NCBI RefSeq assembly: GCF_001639145.1
Contig: NZ_LROY01000001.1
Location: 1,118,501-1,182,500 of the forward strand
DNA from: Microbulbifer sp. Q7
GTDB taxonomy: Bacteria; Pseudomonadota; Gammaproteobacteria; Pseudomonadales; Cellvibrionaceae
Direction of reading: 5' to 3'
Length of the DNA: 64,000 nucleotides
The translations under genes and the position numbers were made by a program. The first letter of the stretch is position 1. Each line of letters starts with the position of its first letter. Below are positions 18,652 to 27,418 of the stretch, one piece after another. The notes under the pieces were generated by a model. It saw nothing but the letters and a program-made list of their open reading frames with translations, made no database searches and had not been told where the DNA came from.

Positions 18652-20100
18652 CTAGCGCGGATCGTTTGCGGCGGCCTGCCGGCGCTTTGCCGCCCAGATC
18701 TGGGTTAGCAGCCCGCCACCGACCAGGGCGAGCACAAAGCGGCCACTGGTGTAAAACAGGTAGGATTCGAACAGGTTGATGATGGCAAAAAACACCGTAA
18801 ATGAAAGGCAGAAAGTCAGGGTGCTGCCGGAGATCAGACCGGCCCGGTAGTAACGCAGGCAGCGGCTGACCAGCCAATACACCAGTGCGCCGAGTAGCAG
18901 CAGCCCCAGCAGGCCAAAGTTCACCAGCAGATCCAGATAACTGTTGTGCAGGTGGCCAAAATTTTCTTTGATCGCCGCAGGCAGGTGTTCGGAGTGGTCG
19001 AAAATGAGGCTGCGTCCATTGCCGCCCCAACCCACCAGCGGGCGCTCGGCAATCCAGTCCAGCGCCTCGGCCCAGGTGCGGAGACGAATACCTGTACTGG
19101 TCAGCGGGAGGTCGTCGAAGTTCCCCTGCTGTACCTGGAGCATGGTGTCCTGCTCGGCCTCCAGACGCTGGCCGACAATGTCGCCAAGACTCAGGTAGCC
19201 CACCAGAGTGGCCGCACCGCAGACTGCGATGGTGGCTGATAGTATGTAGCGGCGAAGGTTCTGGAAATGCTTGTGCAGCACGACAACACCGGCGCAGACA
19301 ATCACCAGCAGTGCGAACAGCATGCCGGCCCAAACGCCCCGTGTTTGTGTCAGTAGCAGGGCGGCAATACAGGTGGTCAACGCCAGCAGCCAGACCGCAC
19401 GCACTACCCAGCCCCCCCGCCGACTGCGCAAAATATCTGCGGCAAAGGCCAGCAGCCCCAATGCGGCGGTGCCGAACAGCATGGCGGTGTGCTGTGCATT
19501 GTGCAGCCCAAAGTCGATACGTGCACCGGTCAGCCCCTGCTGCCACTCCTGCCAGCCGCCACCGGAAATCCACGGCGAGAGCAGCAGGCCACAGAGTGCG
19601 GCAAACCACAGCGCACCGGCATTTCTTGCGCTGCCGCCCAGCAGGATGGCCACCGGAATCATCGCGAACCAGTTGGTTAGCCGGTGCACCTTGAGCGAAG
19701 ACTCCGCCCACTGCGGGTGGGTCAACCAGGAGCACGCCCAGGATATGAGAGCGACAACAATGGCGGCGATGGCGAGCCACAAAATGCCGGAGCGCCGCAA
19801 GGAGACCCCATGTTGTGGGCGCCCGTAAATTGCCAGCATCAGCAGGCCACACAGCATCGCCAGTCGCCCGGCTTTTTCCGGCAGGGAATCCAGGCTGATG
19901 CCGAAAAAACCGTAGATCAACAGCGCGGGCACGCCGATCAGCGGCAGCCAGGCGCGCGACTGCAGCAAGCGATTGGGCTGCCACCAATACTGCGGGTCGA
20001 GTCTGCTCGAAACGGTGCTGACTGGGGCGGCTTGCCCGGCAGGGTTCATCGGCGGTGTGGTCATTGGGAAGATTGGCTCGGCTACAGCAGAGTTTGACAC
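18652..20100 (-). CDS. O-antigen ligase family protein
   Basis: A 482-residue polytopic inner-membrane protein with ~11-12 predicted helices. WaaL-type enzymes join undecaprenyl-linked O-chain to lipid A-core on the periplasmic face. The Wzy_C-type signature is visible: LLLTQTRGVWAGM, then the large periplasmic loop with RLRTWAEALDWIAERPLVGWG and the conserved HLHNSYLDLLVNFGL. The ~40 residues before the first helix are low-complexity. The gene heads the waaL - GT4 - yrbL-like operon and diverges from waaA. A Wzy polymerase role cannot be excluded, since both share this domain. Confidence 0.87.
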   Translation of the reverse strand: MSNSAVAEPIFPMTTPPMNPAGQAAPVSTVSSRLDPQYWWQPNRLLQSRAWLPLIGVPALLIYGFFGISLDSLPEKAGRLAMLCGLLMLAIYGRPQHGVSLRRSGILWLAIAAIVVALISWACSWLTHPQWAESSLKVHRLTNWFAMIPVAILLGGSARNAGALWFAALCGLLLSPWISGGGWQEWQQGLTGARIDFGLHNAQHTAMLFGTAALGLLAFAADILRSRRGGWVVRAVWLLALTTCIAALLLTQTRGVWAGMLFALLVIVCAGVVVLHKHFQNLRRYILSATIAVCGAATLVGYLSLGDIVGQRLEAEQDTMLQVQQGNFDDLPLTSTGIRLRTWAEALDWIAERPLVGWGGNGRSLIFDHSEHLPAAIKENFGHLHNSYLDLLVNFGLLGLLLLGALVYWLVSRCLRYYRAGLISGSTLTFCLSFTVFFAIINLFESYLFYTSGRFVLALVGGGLLTQIWAAKRRQAAANDPR

Positions 20101-20223
20101 TGCGGGAATTGGATCGCACCAGAGTGGCGCGCAGATGGGTTAGAATGCTACCAAACACGGGGGGCATGTCCACGGAATTTGTCCCCACTCTGACAATGTG
20201 TATGGGCTCCTGCTGTAACTTTG

Positions 20224-21564
20224 ATGCGCCATTTTTATACCTGGTTTTTCCGGCTTACCCTGCCGCTGATGCTGTTGCATCTGTGGTGGCGTGGCCGCGC
20301 CGATCCGGCCTACCGCAAGCGCTGGAGTGAGCGCTTTGGGCTGGTGCCCAATCGTCCGGGGGCCCGCCGGCGCTGGCGTGAGCGCTTCGGTGTGGTGCCA
20401 GACCGTGCCAGCCGGGCGCCGCTGATCTGGATCCATTCCGTGTCCGTAGGGGAAACCCTGGCGGCGGTGCCGCTGATCGAGGTCCTGGCGGCCCGCCATC
20501 CGGGCTGGCAGTGGTTGGTAACCACCACCACACCCACCGGTTCCCAGCGGGTGCACGACGCGCTCGAGCCCATTCTTAACGGGCGCCTGCTGCATTACTA
20601 CCTGCCGTTTGACCTGCCCGAGTGCCTGTCGCCGTTCCTCGGGGCGCTGCGCCCCAGTATTCTGGTGAGTATGGAGACGGAGTTGTGGCCCAACCTGCTG
20701 GCCATTTGCGAACGGCGAAACACGCCGGTCATTCTGGTGAACGGGCGCCTGAGCGCGAAGTCGGCCCGCGGCTATGGACGTTTTTCGCGCCTGAGCCGCG
20801 AGATGCTGAGTCATCTCTCCCGGGTGGTCGCCCAGTACCCGGCGGATGCCGAGCGCTTTATCCAGCTGGGTGTGCCCGCGGACAAGGTGGTGGCGGTAGG
20901 CAATATCAAGTTTGACCTGCATATCGGTTCGGGACAGATCAGCGAGGCGCAGGCGCTGGCCCACCAATGGCGGGGCGCCGAACGGCGGCCCGTGTGGCTG
21001 GCGGCAAGTACCCACGGTGGCGAAGACGAAATAGTACTGCAGGCCTATGCGGCGCTGCAGGAGGAGTTTCCCAGTCTGCTGCTGGTACTGGTGCCGCGCC
21101 ACCCGGTGCGTTTCGACAGTGTGGCGCGCCTGTGCCGCGACCAGGGGTTGCGAGTAGTGCGGCGCAGTGACGGGATTCCCCCGGGTGCCAGAGATCAGGT
21201 ATTGCTGGGCGATACCATGGGCGAGCTGCTGCGATTTTATGGCGCCTGTGACGTGGCGTTTGTAGGCGGCAGCCTGGTGCCGGTGGGTGGGCACAACATG
21301 ATCGAGCCGGCGGCTTGGGGGGTGCCGGTGGTATCGGGCCCCCATCTGCACAACTTCAGTACCGTCGCGCACCTGATGGAAGAGGCCGGCGGCCTGGTAG
21401 TGTGTGACGATGCGCCGCAACTGGCGGCGCAGGTGGGTGACTGGCTGCGCGATGCGCACAAGCGCGAGGTTGCCGGTGCCCGCGGGCGAGAGGTGGCCGC
21501 CCAGAATAGTGGTGCCCTGGCGCGTACGGTGGACGAGGTGGAAATGCTGATGCGGACCTTGTGA
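20224..21564 (+). CDS. waaA: 3-deoxy-D-manno-octulosonic acid (Kdo) transferase
   Basis: A 446-residue GT30 enzyme transferring Kdo from CMP-Kdo to lipid IVA at the inner membrane. It has an N-terminal membrane-anchor helix, the catalytic glutamate in HSVSVGETLA (E77), the METELWPNL strand, GNIKFD, WLAASTHGGE and the C-terminal FVGGSLVPVGGHN and NMIEPAAWGVPV motifs. One oddity is a 17-residue unit (RWSERFGLVPNR) repeated at once as RWRERFGVVPDR, residues 33-61, encoded by a 51-base tandem duplication at 20314-20415; family members normally have one such RW.ERFG unit. ATG 20224 is used; TTG 20221 is adjacent. It diverges from waaL. Confidence 0.95.
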   Translation: MRHFYTWFFRLTLPLMLLHLWWRGRADPAYRKRWSERFGLVPNRPGARRRWRERFGVVPDRASRAPLIWIHSVSVGETLAAVPLIEVLAARHPGWQWLVTTTTPTGSQRVHDALEPILNGRLLHYYLPFDLPECLSPFLGALRPSILVSMETELWPNLLAICERRNTPVILVNGRLSAKSARGYGRFSRLSREMLSHLSRVVAQYPADAERFIQLGVPADKVVAVGNIKFDLHIGSGQISEAQALAHQWRGAERRPVWLAASTHGGEDEIVLQAYAALQEEFPSLLLVLVPRHPVRFDSVARLCRDQGLRVVRRSDGIPPGARDQVLLGDTMGELLRFYGACDVAFVGGSLVPVGGHNMIEPAAWGVPVVSGPHLHNFSTVAHLMEEAGGLVVCDDAPQLAAQVGDWLRDAHKREVAGARGREVAAQNSGALARTVDEVEMLMRTL

Positions 21565-21592
21565 CGAGCTTTGAAACCCAGGCCCTGAACAG

Positions 21593-21626
21593 AAAAAGGC
21601 CGGTCGCGAAAGCGGTCGGCCTTTTT
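21593..21626. terminator. Rho-independent terminator between waaA and convergent glycosyltransferase
   Basis: A-run, hairpin GGCCG.TCGC / GCG.TCGGCC with a GAAA loop, and a T-run. It lies 28 bases after waaA and, read on the other strand, just after the end of the convergent gene (21653). Confidence 0.85.
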
Positions 21627-21652
21627 GTTGTTGTGGCTACTTGTGCGGGCGC

Positions 21653-22552
21653 TCAGTGCTTGTCGGTTGCCTTGCGCACGCTGCTGCGAATCTGCGTGTT
21701 GAGCTTGCTGCCGGTGTAGCGGCCTTTGCTCACATGGCGTATGCGATACACCCCAGGAATATCCAGCGGCACGCCCTGGGTGCCCAGCAGCCAGCGGAAA
21801 GCCCGGTCCTCGTGGGCCTTGCACCAGCGTTCGGCGGGCTTCTGATAGTAACTCAGGCAATCGCAGTAGCCGCCGGCGCGGGCGACGTCGCCGTGGGCAA
21901 TCTGCAGCGGCCCGGTGGCGCGGTCGCGGGTCTGCTCCACAAAGCGGGTGTCATCGATCTCGATAACGCGCAGCTCTGCCGGGTCAAAATTCAGCATGGG
22001 ATCGTCGTCGGCGAGCAGCGAGGTGATGCGCTCGCGGGACGGGAACACCAGGCTGTCGCGACGGCCCTGCAGCAGCTCAGCCAGCCGGTCGATACAGTGC
22101 TCGCGGAACATCAGGTCGCAGTCGGTAAACCAGATCCAGTCGGCCTTGGTGGCCAGGGCGGCCTCGTTGCGCCCAATGGCGCGGCGGTACAGGGATTCCT
22201 TGGGTAGCTCGCGCCAGTTCCAGGTCACCCCCGGCACCTGCTGCCGGCCGAAAAAGTCCAGTACCGCCGCGGTGCGGGTATCTTCACTGTTGTAGTACAC
22301 GGTCATGGTGACCGTGGCCTTGGTGGGCGGGTAGAGCACCAGCGAGCTCAGCTGGTAGATCAGAAAGTGGGAGTACTGCCAGCAGTGGCTGACCACTTCG
22401 ATATCCAGCACGCCGGTGCGCGCTGCACGCTCGCTCTCCGTGGGCAGGGGCTTCTGGAACAGGGAGGCAGGCACCCAGCCGCTGGCGGCCAGGCGCAGAA
22501 AACGGCTGACAATCGGGTCCGACCAGTGTTTCGTTGGAGAGGTGGCGTTCAT
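21653..22552 (-). CDS. Putative glycosyltransferase (GT-A, family 2-like)
   Basis: A 299-residue protein with a GT-A-like core. VVSHCWQYSHFLIYQLSSL begins the first Rossmann-type unit, ADWIWFTDCDLMF carries the D-x-D (DCD) motif, and GPLQIAHGDVARAGGYC followed by EDRAFRWLLG gives the catalytic acidic segment (H-E-D). It is the last gene of a three-gene minus-strand run (sulfotransferase - GT2 - this gene), 11 bases after its neighbour. Similar proteins occur in LPS core clusters; the sugar is unknown. Confidence 0.75.
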   Translation of the reverse strand: MNATSPTKHWSDPIVSRFLRLAASGWVPASLFQKPLPTESERAARTGVLDIEVVSHCWQYSHFLIYQLSSLVLYPPTKATVTMTVYYNSEDTRTAAVLDFFGRQQVPGVTWNWRELPKESLYRRAIGRNEAALATKADWIWFTDCDLMFREHCIDRLAELLQGRRDSLVFPSRERITSLLADDDPMLNFDPAELRVIEIDDTRFVEQTRDRATGPLQIAHGDVARAGGYCDCLSYYQKPAERWCKAHEDRAFRWLLGTQGVPLDIPGVYRIRHVSKGRYTGSKLNTQIRSSVRKATDKH

Positions 22553-22563
22553 TGGTGAGACTC

Positions 22564-23442
22564 TTATACAGGGGCGTCGGGGGTGATCGGCCGGTTGCTA
22601 TCCGGCTCGCTCGGGGCGTAGCCACTTTCAACCAGTTGGCGTATGCCATGCGGGGTTTCCACGATACCTTCCTTGGCAACGCGCACACGCAGGGCTTTGT
22701 TGCGGGCGACAATTTGCGGGTCGGCGTAGCCGCGCGGATGATCCAGATGGATACAGATGGCATCGAAGCGCACGTGGCGTGGCTTGACCCCGGCGTTTTC
22801 CAGGCGCACGCCAAATTCGCGATCGAGCCCGCCCCAGGCCATGCGCTCATCAAAGCCATTTACCCTGAGGATATCGGCTTTCCAGGCGGAGGCGTTGGAG
22901 CCTTTCAGATTGCAGGCGGTGGGGGTGAGCCGGTTCAGTAGGGGTGCCCAGCGTTCACTGGCACGCAGCTTCAGGGTCTTGCGGCGGGTCTTCAGGCCGT
23001 TGGCCTTGAGCCAGCCGTAGTCAAAGCAGCGCCCGGACAGGATGTCTTCGCGAGTGATTGATTCGCTGGTGCTCATGGGCAGTTTGAAGTAGCTGCCGGA
23101 CAGGAAGTACCCGGGTGCCGCGCGGCGTTTGTGCACGGCGAGAAAATCGGCACGGGGAATGCAGTCGCCATCGGTGAACACGATGTAGTCGCCGCGGGCT
23201 TGCAGGATCGCTTTATTGAGAATCCGGCATTTGCGGAACCCGTCGTCTTTTTGCCAGATGTGGCGGATGTCCAGTCCGGTTTCGGCGCGCATACGCGCCA
23301 CCAGTTCGCCGGTTTCCGCGCTGGAACCGTCATCCGCCACGATGACCTCCAGTGGCGGTTCGCTCTGGCAGCTATACCCCCACAACACTTTTTCCAGCCA
23401 GACTGGAGAGTTGTAGGTGGTCATGATCACGGAGATCTTCAT
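22564..23442 (-). CDS. Glycosyltransferase family 2 (LPS core type)
   Basis: A 292-residue enzyme with the GT2 start MKISVIMTTYN, VADDGSS (residues ~35-41), the D-x-D motif FTDGDCIPR and a C-terminal galactosyltransferase-like segment GSNASAWKADILRVNGFDERMAWGG with LDREFGVRLE. This is the architecture of core glycosyltransferases with a GT7-C-like end. It lies 30 bases after the sulfotransferase and 11 bases before the next GT gene, so all three are likely co-transcribed. Confidence 0.87.
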   Translation of the reverse strand: MKISVIMTTYNSPVWLEKVLWGYSCQSEPPLEVIVADDGSSAETGELVARMRAETGLDIRHIWQKDDGFRKCRILNKAILQARGDYIVFTDGDCIPRADFLAVHKRRAAPGYFLSGSYFKLPMSTSESITREDILSGRCFDYGWLKANGLKTRRKTLKLRASERWAPLLNRLTPTACNLKGSNASAWKADILRVNGFDERMAWGGLDREFGVRLENAGVKPRHVRFDAICIHLDHPRGYADPQIVARNKALRVRVAKEGIVETPHGIRQLVESGYAPSEPDSNRPITPDAPV

Positions 23443-23472
23443 GGCAGGTAATTCCAGTGCAATCTAACGATA

Positions 23473-24159
23473 TCAGAGTGAATAGCCGTAGTGGCCGGCG
23501 GCCTGGGTCAGTTCGTCGCGCAGTGTGCCAGGCAGCAGATCCAGGGTGATATCTTCCCGTTTCTGACCACGGGTGTTGACGTTCCGCGGCAGTGCATTGA
23601 AGGTTTGTTCAACGCTCGCCTCGCTATGGGCGAACTCAATCTTGTTGAGAATGCGCAGCAGTAGCGGCAGGTCGAAGTCTTCGATCCGGTAGCGGAGATA
23701 CTCCTTGCCGTGTGAGCGGGATTCTACCAGTGCATTCCAGTCGATCCAGAAGCGGGCCAGCCAGCTGGCCTGTTGCTCCAGAGGCAGCGCGGCAAATTGC
23801 GCTTTGTTCATCTTCGGGATGTGCGGGAGGTGACGGCTGCGGAAGCGGCCGTGCACCCAGCCTTTTTTCTGCCTGGAGCGAATGAACTCCAGCGGATCGC
23901 GGACCTGGTGAAACACCAGTGTGTCGTCCGCAAGCTGCGGTAGCCAGGGCGCGGCTTCCCATGCGGCCTCACCAATGACGGGCGGTTGCCATCCCAGTTT
24001 GCGCAAGCCACCGCGCGCCAGCAGAGTGTGGACCAAAGACGGTTTGCTGCCGGTAAAGAATTGCTCGTGGGTACACGTACACCCCAGCTGACTCAGGAGT
24101 CTCGCGGTGTAGGTGGTACCGGATCGGCCGCAGCCGGTGATGACGAATGGCTTGGTCAT
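23473..24159 (-). CDS. Sulfotransferase family protein
   Basis: A 228-residue protein. The N-terminal P-loop FVITGCGRSGTTYTARLL is the 5'-phosphosulfate binding loop of sulfotransferases, and VFHQVRDPLEFIRSR provides the 3'-phosphate binding Arg/Ser segment. Family enzymes move sulfate from PAPS to hydroxyl groups. ATG 24159 starts just before the P-loop; the frame is open to 24426 but the extension has no family character. As first gene of a run with two glycosyltransferases it probably modifies a surface glycan, although acceptor and activity are inferred. Confidence 0.8.
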   Translation of the reverse strand: MTKPFVITGCGRSGTTYTARLLSQLGCTCTHEQFFTGSKPSLVHTLLARGGLRKLGWQPPVIGEAAWEAAPWLPQLADDTLVFHQVRDPLEFIRSRQKKGWVHGRFRSRHLPHIPKMNKAQFAALPLEQQASWLARFWIDWNALVESRSHGKEYLRYRIEDFDLPLLLRILNKIEFAHSEASVEQTFNALPRNVNTRGQKREDITLDLLPGTLRDELTQAAGHYGYSL

Positions 24160-24350
24160 ACTGGTCTCGGGGTTGCGCTTGGCCGAATCCGTGGCGCAAA
24201 AACGGCGCATTCTAGGGGTTTTTACCGGTGACTGCACCTGTAAGATGTTAGTGGCAATGGTGACCCGGCGCCCACACATCTGCGGACTGGCAGACATTGG
24301 CAGGGCGCAACTTCTGGTATGCTGCGCCAAATTTTTACGGACGCCGGGAA

Positions 24351-25256
24351 ATGCATATCTTTGTCTTCTCCTATAACCGCGGGCCCTTTCTCGAGAACTG
24401 TATCCGGTCCATTGAAGCCTGCGCACCGCAATGCGGACTGACCGTCATCGACGACGGCAGTGACGACCCGGATACGCGGCGGGTGCTGGCGGAAATTGGT
24501 CAGCGGCACCGGGTTGTGGACAAAACGGTCGAGTCTGGTCACAAGCTGGGTGGGCTGTATGCGAATATGCAGGCCGCCTATGAGATGGCCGCGGACGACG
24601 AGCTGGTCTGTTTCCTGCAGGACGATACGCAGATGGTTCGCCCTCTGTCCGATGAAGACATAGAGGCGCTGCGCCAGAGTTTTGCGCAACAGCCGGATCT
24701 CGGGTTTATTTCTCCGGCGTTTGTACGGGGCATCTCCCTGAAGAAGAAAGCAGACCGGGATTTTCGTTTTGATACGGAGCGCGACTTCTGGTTCTGGTAC
24801 CCGCGCAAACGCTCCACCGGCACCTGGTTTTCCGCGCTGTTGATTGCCGATCCGCGCCGGCTGCGGCAGGTGAATTGGCAGTTTGAGGTGGGTGAGTCGG
24901 TCAACAACCGCAAGGCGGCGAAGCTTTTCTGCCGTATGGCCCGTATGCGCGCGCCGTTTTCCATGTGGTTGCCCAATGGGCGGGCCTATCGCGGCAAGCA
25001 GAAATCGCTGGCGCTGCGTTTTGGCGAGTGGTCGCGGCGCTGCGGCTTGTACCCTTTGCAGCTAATGTCCGAGCAGGAGGTTGCGGCCTTGAAATCGGCC
25101 CAGCCTGCGCGGCTGCCAGTGGCTGAAGACTGCCTGAAGACCACGCGCGGCCATGTTAAGGTGCCTTGGGCCTATGACCCCATGCAGGGCGCCGGCTGGC
25201 TGAAACTGTTGGATCGCCTGGAGCGCAAGCTGCGGGGGTTGTTCTCCCGATCCTGA
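24351..25256 (+). CDS. Glycosyltransferase family 2-like protein
   Basis: A 301-residue protein starting MHIFVFSYNRGPFLENCI, a GT-A fold opening. TVIDDGSDDPDTR binds the nucleotide and LVCFLQDDTQMV carries the D-D-x metal site. The middle (RDFWFWYPRKRSTGTWFSALLIADP) is aromatic-rich, and the C-terminus is basic. ATG 24351 is preferred over the frame's first ATG at 24297 because GGGAA lies upstream and the family N-terminus starts here. It diverges from the sulfotransferase operon and precedes kdkA. Confidence 0.78.
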   Translation: MHIFVFSYNRGPFLENCIRSIEACAPQCGLTVIDDGSDDPDTRRVLAEIGQRHRVVDKTVESGHKLGGLYANMQAAYEMAADDELVCFLQDDTQMVRPLSDEDIEALRQSFAQQPDLGFISPAFVRGISLKKKADRDFRFDTERDFWFWYPRKRSTGTWFSALLIADPRRLRQVNWQFEVGESVNNRKAAKLFCRMARMRAPFSMWLPNGRAYRGKQKSLALRFGEWSRRCGLYPLQLMSEQEVAALKSAQPARLPVAEDCLKTTRGHVKVPWAYDPMQGAGWLKLLDRLERKLRGLFSRS

Positions 25257-25372
25257 CGGCGGGCAAGCGGGTCGGTGGCTGTGCCGACAACAAAAATTAA
25301 CCACAAACAATAACGATCAACAACAAGCGCTGACTTCGCAGGTATTGGTGCAGCGTAGTGAGAGGGTTTCCG

Positions 25373-26092
25373 GTGGGGTATCGGCAATTCAGCAACGGGC
25401 TTGCCCGGGTCATCTATGACGATGAGCTCGTCGGCGCCGATTGCGAGAAGCTTTTTCAGCGAGACTGGCTTGAAGCCAACAGTGGCGGCGCGACGGTAGA
25501 GCGGGGCACGGCGGTCATGTTTGAGCACAATGGTGTGGCGCTGGTGTTCAAGCAGTACCATCGTGGCGGCCTTGCCGGGCGGCTGGTGGAAAAGACGTAT
25601 CTCTACAGCCGTGTGGAAAACACCCGTGTGTGGCGGGAGTTCAGCATGCTGCGGCAAATGCGCGCACTGGGCCTGCCAGTGCCGCGGCCGGCTGCCGCCC
25701 GCTGTGTGAGTGTGCCGCCTTTGGCCTACCGCGCAGCCCTGATCACCGAGCGGGTGCCCGATTCGAAAAACCTGACAGAAGTGTTATGTGCGCGTCCACT
25801 GGACAATGGGCGCTGGGAAAAGCTTGGTCAGTTGATTGCGCGTTTTCACCGGAACAATGTGTACCACGCCGACCTCAACGCCAGCAATATCCTGCTGACT
25901 GGCAGCGGCGATTTCTATCTGATCGACTTCGATAAAGGGGTTATCCGCAAAACCCTGTCCGCCAAGGATGCGCGCTCTAATGTGTCGCGCCTGCGCCGCT
26001 CCCTGGATAAATTGCGGGGCCGCTATACGCCGTTCCACTTCTCCGAAGACAACTGGCAAGCTCTGGAAAAGGGGTATGCCGCCGGTGAGTGA
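25373..26092 (+). CDS. kdkA: 3-deoxy-D-manno-octulosonic acid kinase
   Basis: About 239 residues with the KdkA/RIO-like kinase pattern. A glycine-rich RGGLAGRLVEKTYLY segment follows the ATP lysine in VFKQYHRGG, the catalytic loop is YHADLNASNIL and the metal-binding acid is LIDFDKGV. The enzyme phosphorylates Kdo at O-4 of Kdo-lipid A, so organisms with it often carry a single phosphorylated Kdo. GTG 25373 has AGAGGG 6 bases upstream; GTG 25358 in frame is the alternative. It supports an LPS role for the neighbouring glycosyltransferases. Confidence 0.9.
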   Translation: MGYRQFSNGLARVIYDDELVGADCEKLFQRDWLEANSGGATVERGTAVMFEHNGVALVFKQYHRGGLAGRLVEKTYLYSRVENTRVWREFSMLRQMRALGLPVPRPAAARCVSVPPLAYRAALITERVPDSKNLTEVLCARPLDNGRWEKLGQLIARFHRNNVYHADLNASNILLTGSGDFYLIDFDKGVIRKTLSAKDARSNVSRLRRSLDKLRGRYTPFHFSEDNWQALEKGYAAGE

Positions 26093-26135
26093 GCGGCGGT
26101 TTACCGTCGGGACCGAGTCACCGTCCGGGCCTGGA

Positions 26136-26194
26136 CCGAATAGCTAAACCGAATAGCTAAACCGAATAGCTATACCGAATAGCTATACCGAATA
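26136..26194. repeat. 13-base tandem repeat at the 3' end of the epimerase gene
   Basis: Four full units (CCGAATAGCTAAA twice, CCGAATAGCTATA twice) and a partial fifth. On the minus strand each unit reads CTATTCGGTATAG-like and repeats the stop region of the epimerase gene, so the natural stop TAG recurs every 13 bases. Confidence 0.9.
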
Positions 26195-27211
26195 ATAGCC
26201 CCGATACCAGTCTACAAATTTCTGTACCCCTTCCTGCACACTGGTGTCTGGCCGGTAGCCCGTGGCCTGTTGTAGCCGGCGGGTATCCGCGTGGGTATCC
26301 GGAATGTCTCCCGGCTGCATCGGCAGCATCTCGCGAATGGCCTCTTTCCCCAGTGCATCCTCCAGAGCATCGATATACGCCGACAGCTGGGCGGGGTTGC
26401 CATTGCCGATATTGAACACCCGGAAGGGCGCGCTGCTGGTGGCCGGTGTGGGTTCGGCGCTGGACCATGCGGGATCTGCCGCGGCGATCTGGTCGGAAGA
26501 TTTGATCACGCCCTCGACGATATCGTCGATATAGGTGAAGTCGCGGCTGTGGTGGCCGTGGTTGAACACCGGGATGGGTTTGCCTTCCAGGATCAGGCGG
26601 GTGAATTTGAACAGCGCCATATCCGGGCGCCCCCAGGGGCCGTAGACGGTGAAGAAGCGCAACCCGGTGGTGGGCAGCTGAAACAGGTGGCTGTAGCTGT
26701 GGGCCATCAACTCATTGGCGCGTTTGGTCGCGGCATAAAACTGCAGCGGGTGGTCTGCGCCGTGGTCTTCGCTGAATGGCATGGTGGTATTGCCGCCATA
26801 GACACTACTGGTGCTGGCGTAGGAAAGGTGCGGCGTGCCCGCATGGCGGCAGGCTTCCAGCAGGTTGAAAAAACCGATGAGGTTACTTTCTACGTAGGCC
26901 TCCGGGTGCTCGATCGAGTGGCGCACGCCCGCCTGGGCCGCCAGGTGAATGACCCGGTCGAAGCGGTGGCGCTGGAAGCAGTCGTCGATCATCGCCTTGT
27001 CGGCAATATTGGCGCGCACAAATTCGTACTCGACGGTGTCGCCCTGCGCGCTGGCATGCTGCGCCAGTGCCTTCAGTCGATCTTCCTTCAGGCTGGTTTC
27101 GTAGTAGTCGTTGACGTTGTCGATGCCAACGACGGAGTCTCCTCGCGCCAGCAGGGCCTTTGCCACGTGGAAGCCGATAAAGCCGGCGTTGCCGGTAACC
27201 AGATACTTCAT
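26183..27211 (-). CDS. NAD-dependent epimerase, UDP-glucuronate 4-epimerase type
   Basis: A 342-residue extended short-chain dehydrogenase/reductase. It has the NAD loop [12 protein letters not shown] (6-17), DNVNDYYE after the second strand, the catalytic YAATKRANE, and [15 protein letters not shown], typical of enzymes converting UDP-glucuronate to UDP-galacturonate. With ugd in the same region it likely supplies uronic acid for the surface glycan. ATG 27211 gives the family N-terminus; the frame's earlier ATG at 27349 adds 46 unlikely residues. The last codons lie in a 13-base tandem repeat. Confidence 0.88.
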   Translation of the reverse strand: MKYLVTGNAGFIGFHVAKALLARGDSVVGIDNVNDYYETSLKEDRLKALAQHASAQGDTVEYEFVRANIADKAMIDDCFQRHRFDRVIHLAAQAGVRHSIEHPEAYVESNLIGFFNLLEACRHAGTPHLSYASTSSVYGGNTTMPFSEDHGADHPLQFYAATKRANELMAHSYSHLFQLPTTGLRFFTVYGPWGRPDMALFKFTRLILEGKPIPVFNHGHHSRDFTYIDDIVEGVIKSSDQIAAADPAWSSAEPTPATSSAPFRVFNIGNGNPAQLSAYIDALEDALGKEAIREMLPMQPGDIPDTHADTRRLQQATGYRPDTSVQEGVQKFVDWYRGYYSV

Positions 27212-27346
27212 GCCAGATACTTCATGAATTTTGTCAGTTGAGATAAGCCTGTGGGGCGTGGATGACAGCGCCCGCCGCAACGGGTCGCATGGTGCCAGGG
27301 GCTTCGATCGAATCTCCCCGATCGTTCCGCAATTGTAGTCAGCCCA

Positions 27347-27387
27347 CAAAAAAGGCCGGCACTATAGCAGTGCCGGCCTTTTTTTTC
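27347..27387 (-). terminator. Rho-independent terminator downstream of tolC
   Basis: A perfect 11-bp stem (GGCCGGCACTA-type with its complement) flanked by an A-run and a T-run, 32 bases after the tolC-like stop on the minus strand. Confidence 0.92.
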
Positions 27388-27418
27388 TGCGCGAAGGTTG
27401 GCGTTATTTCCGCGCCTG

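Noticed and set aside
17492..20188. Single 898-residue minus-strand reading frame
   Set aside because: Only its C-terminal 375 residues are a glycosyltransferase. The upstream part is the opposite-frame shadow of the O-antigen ligase and is arginine/proline-rich.
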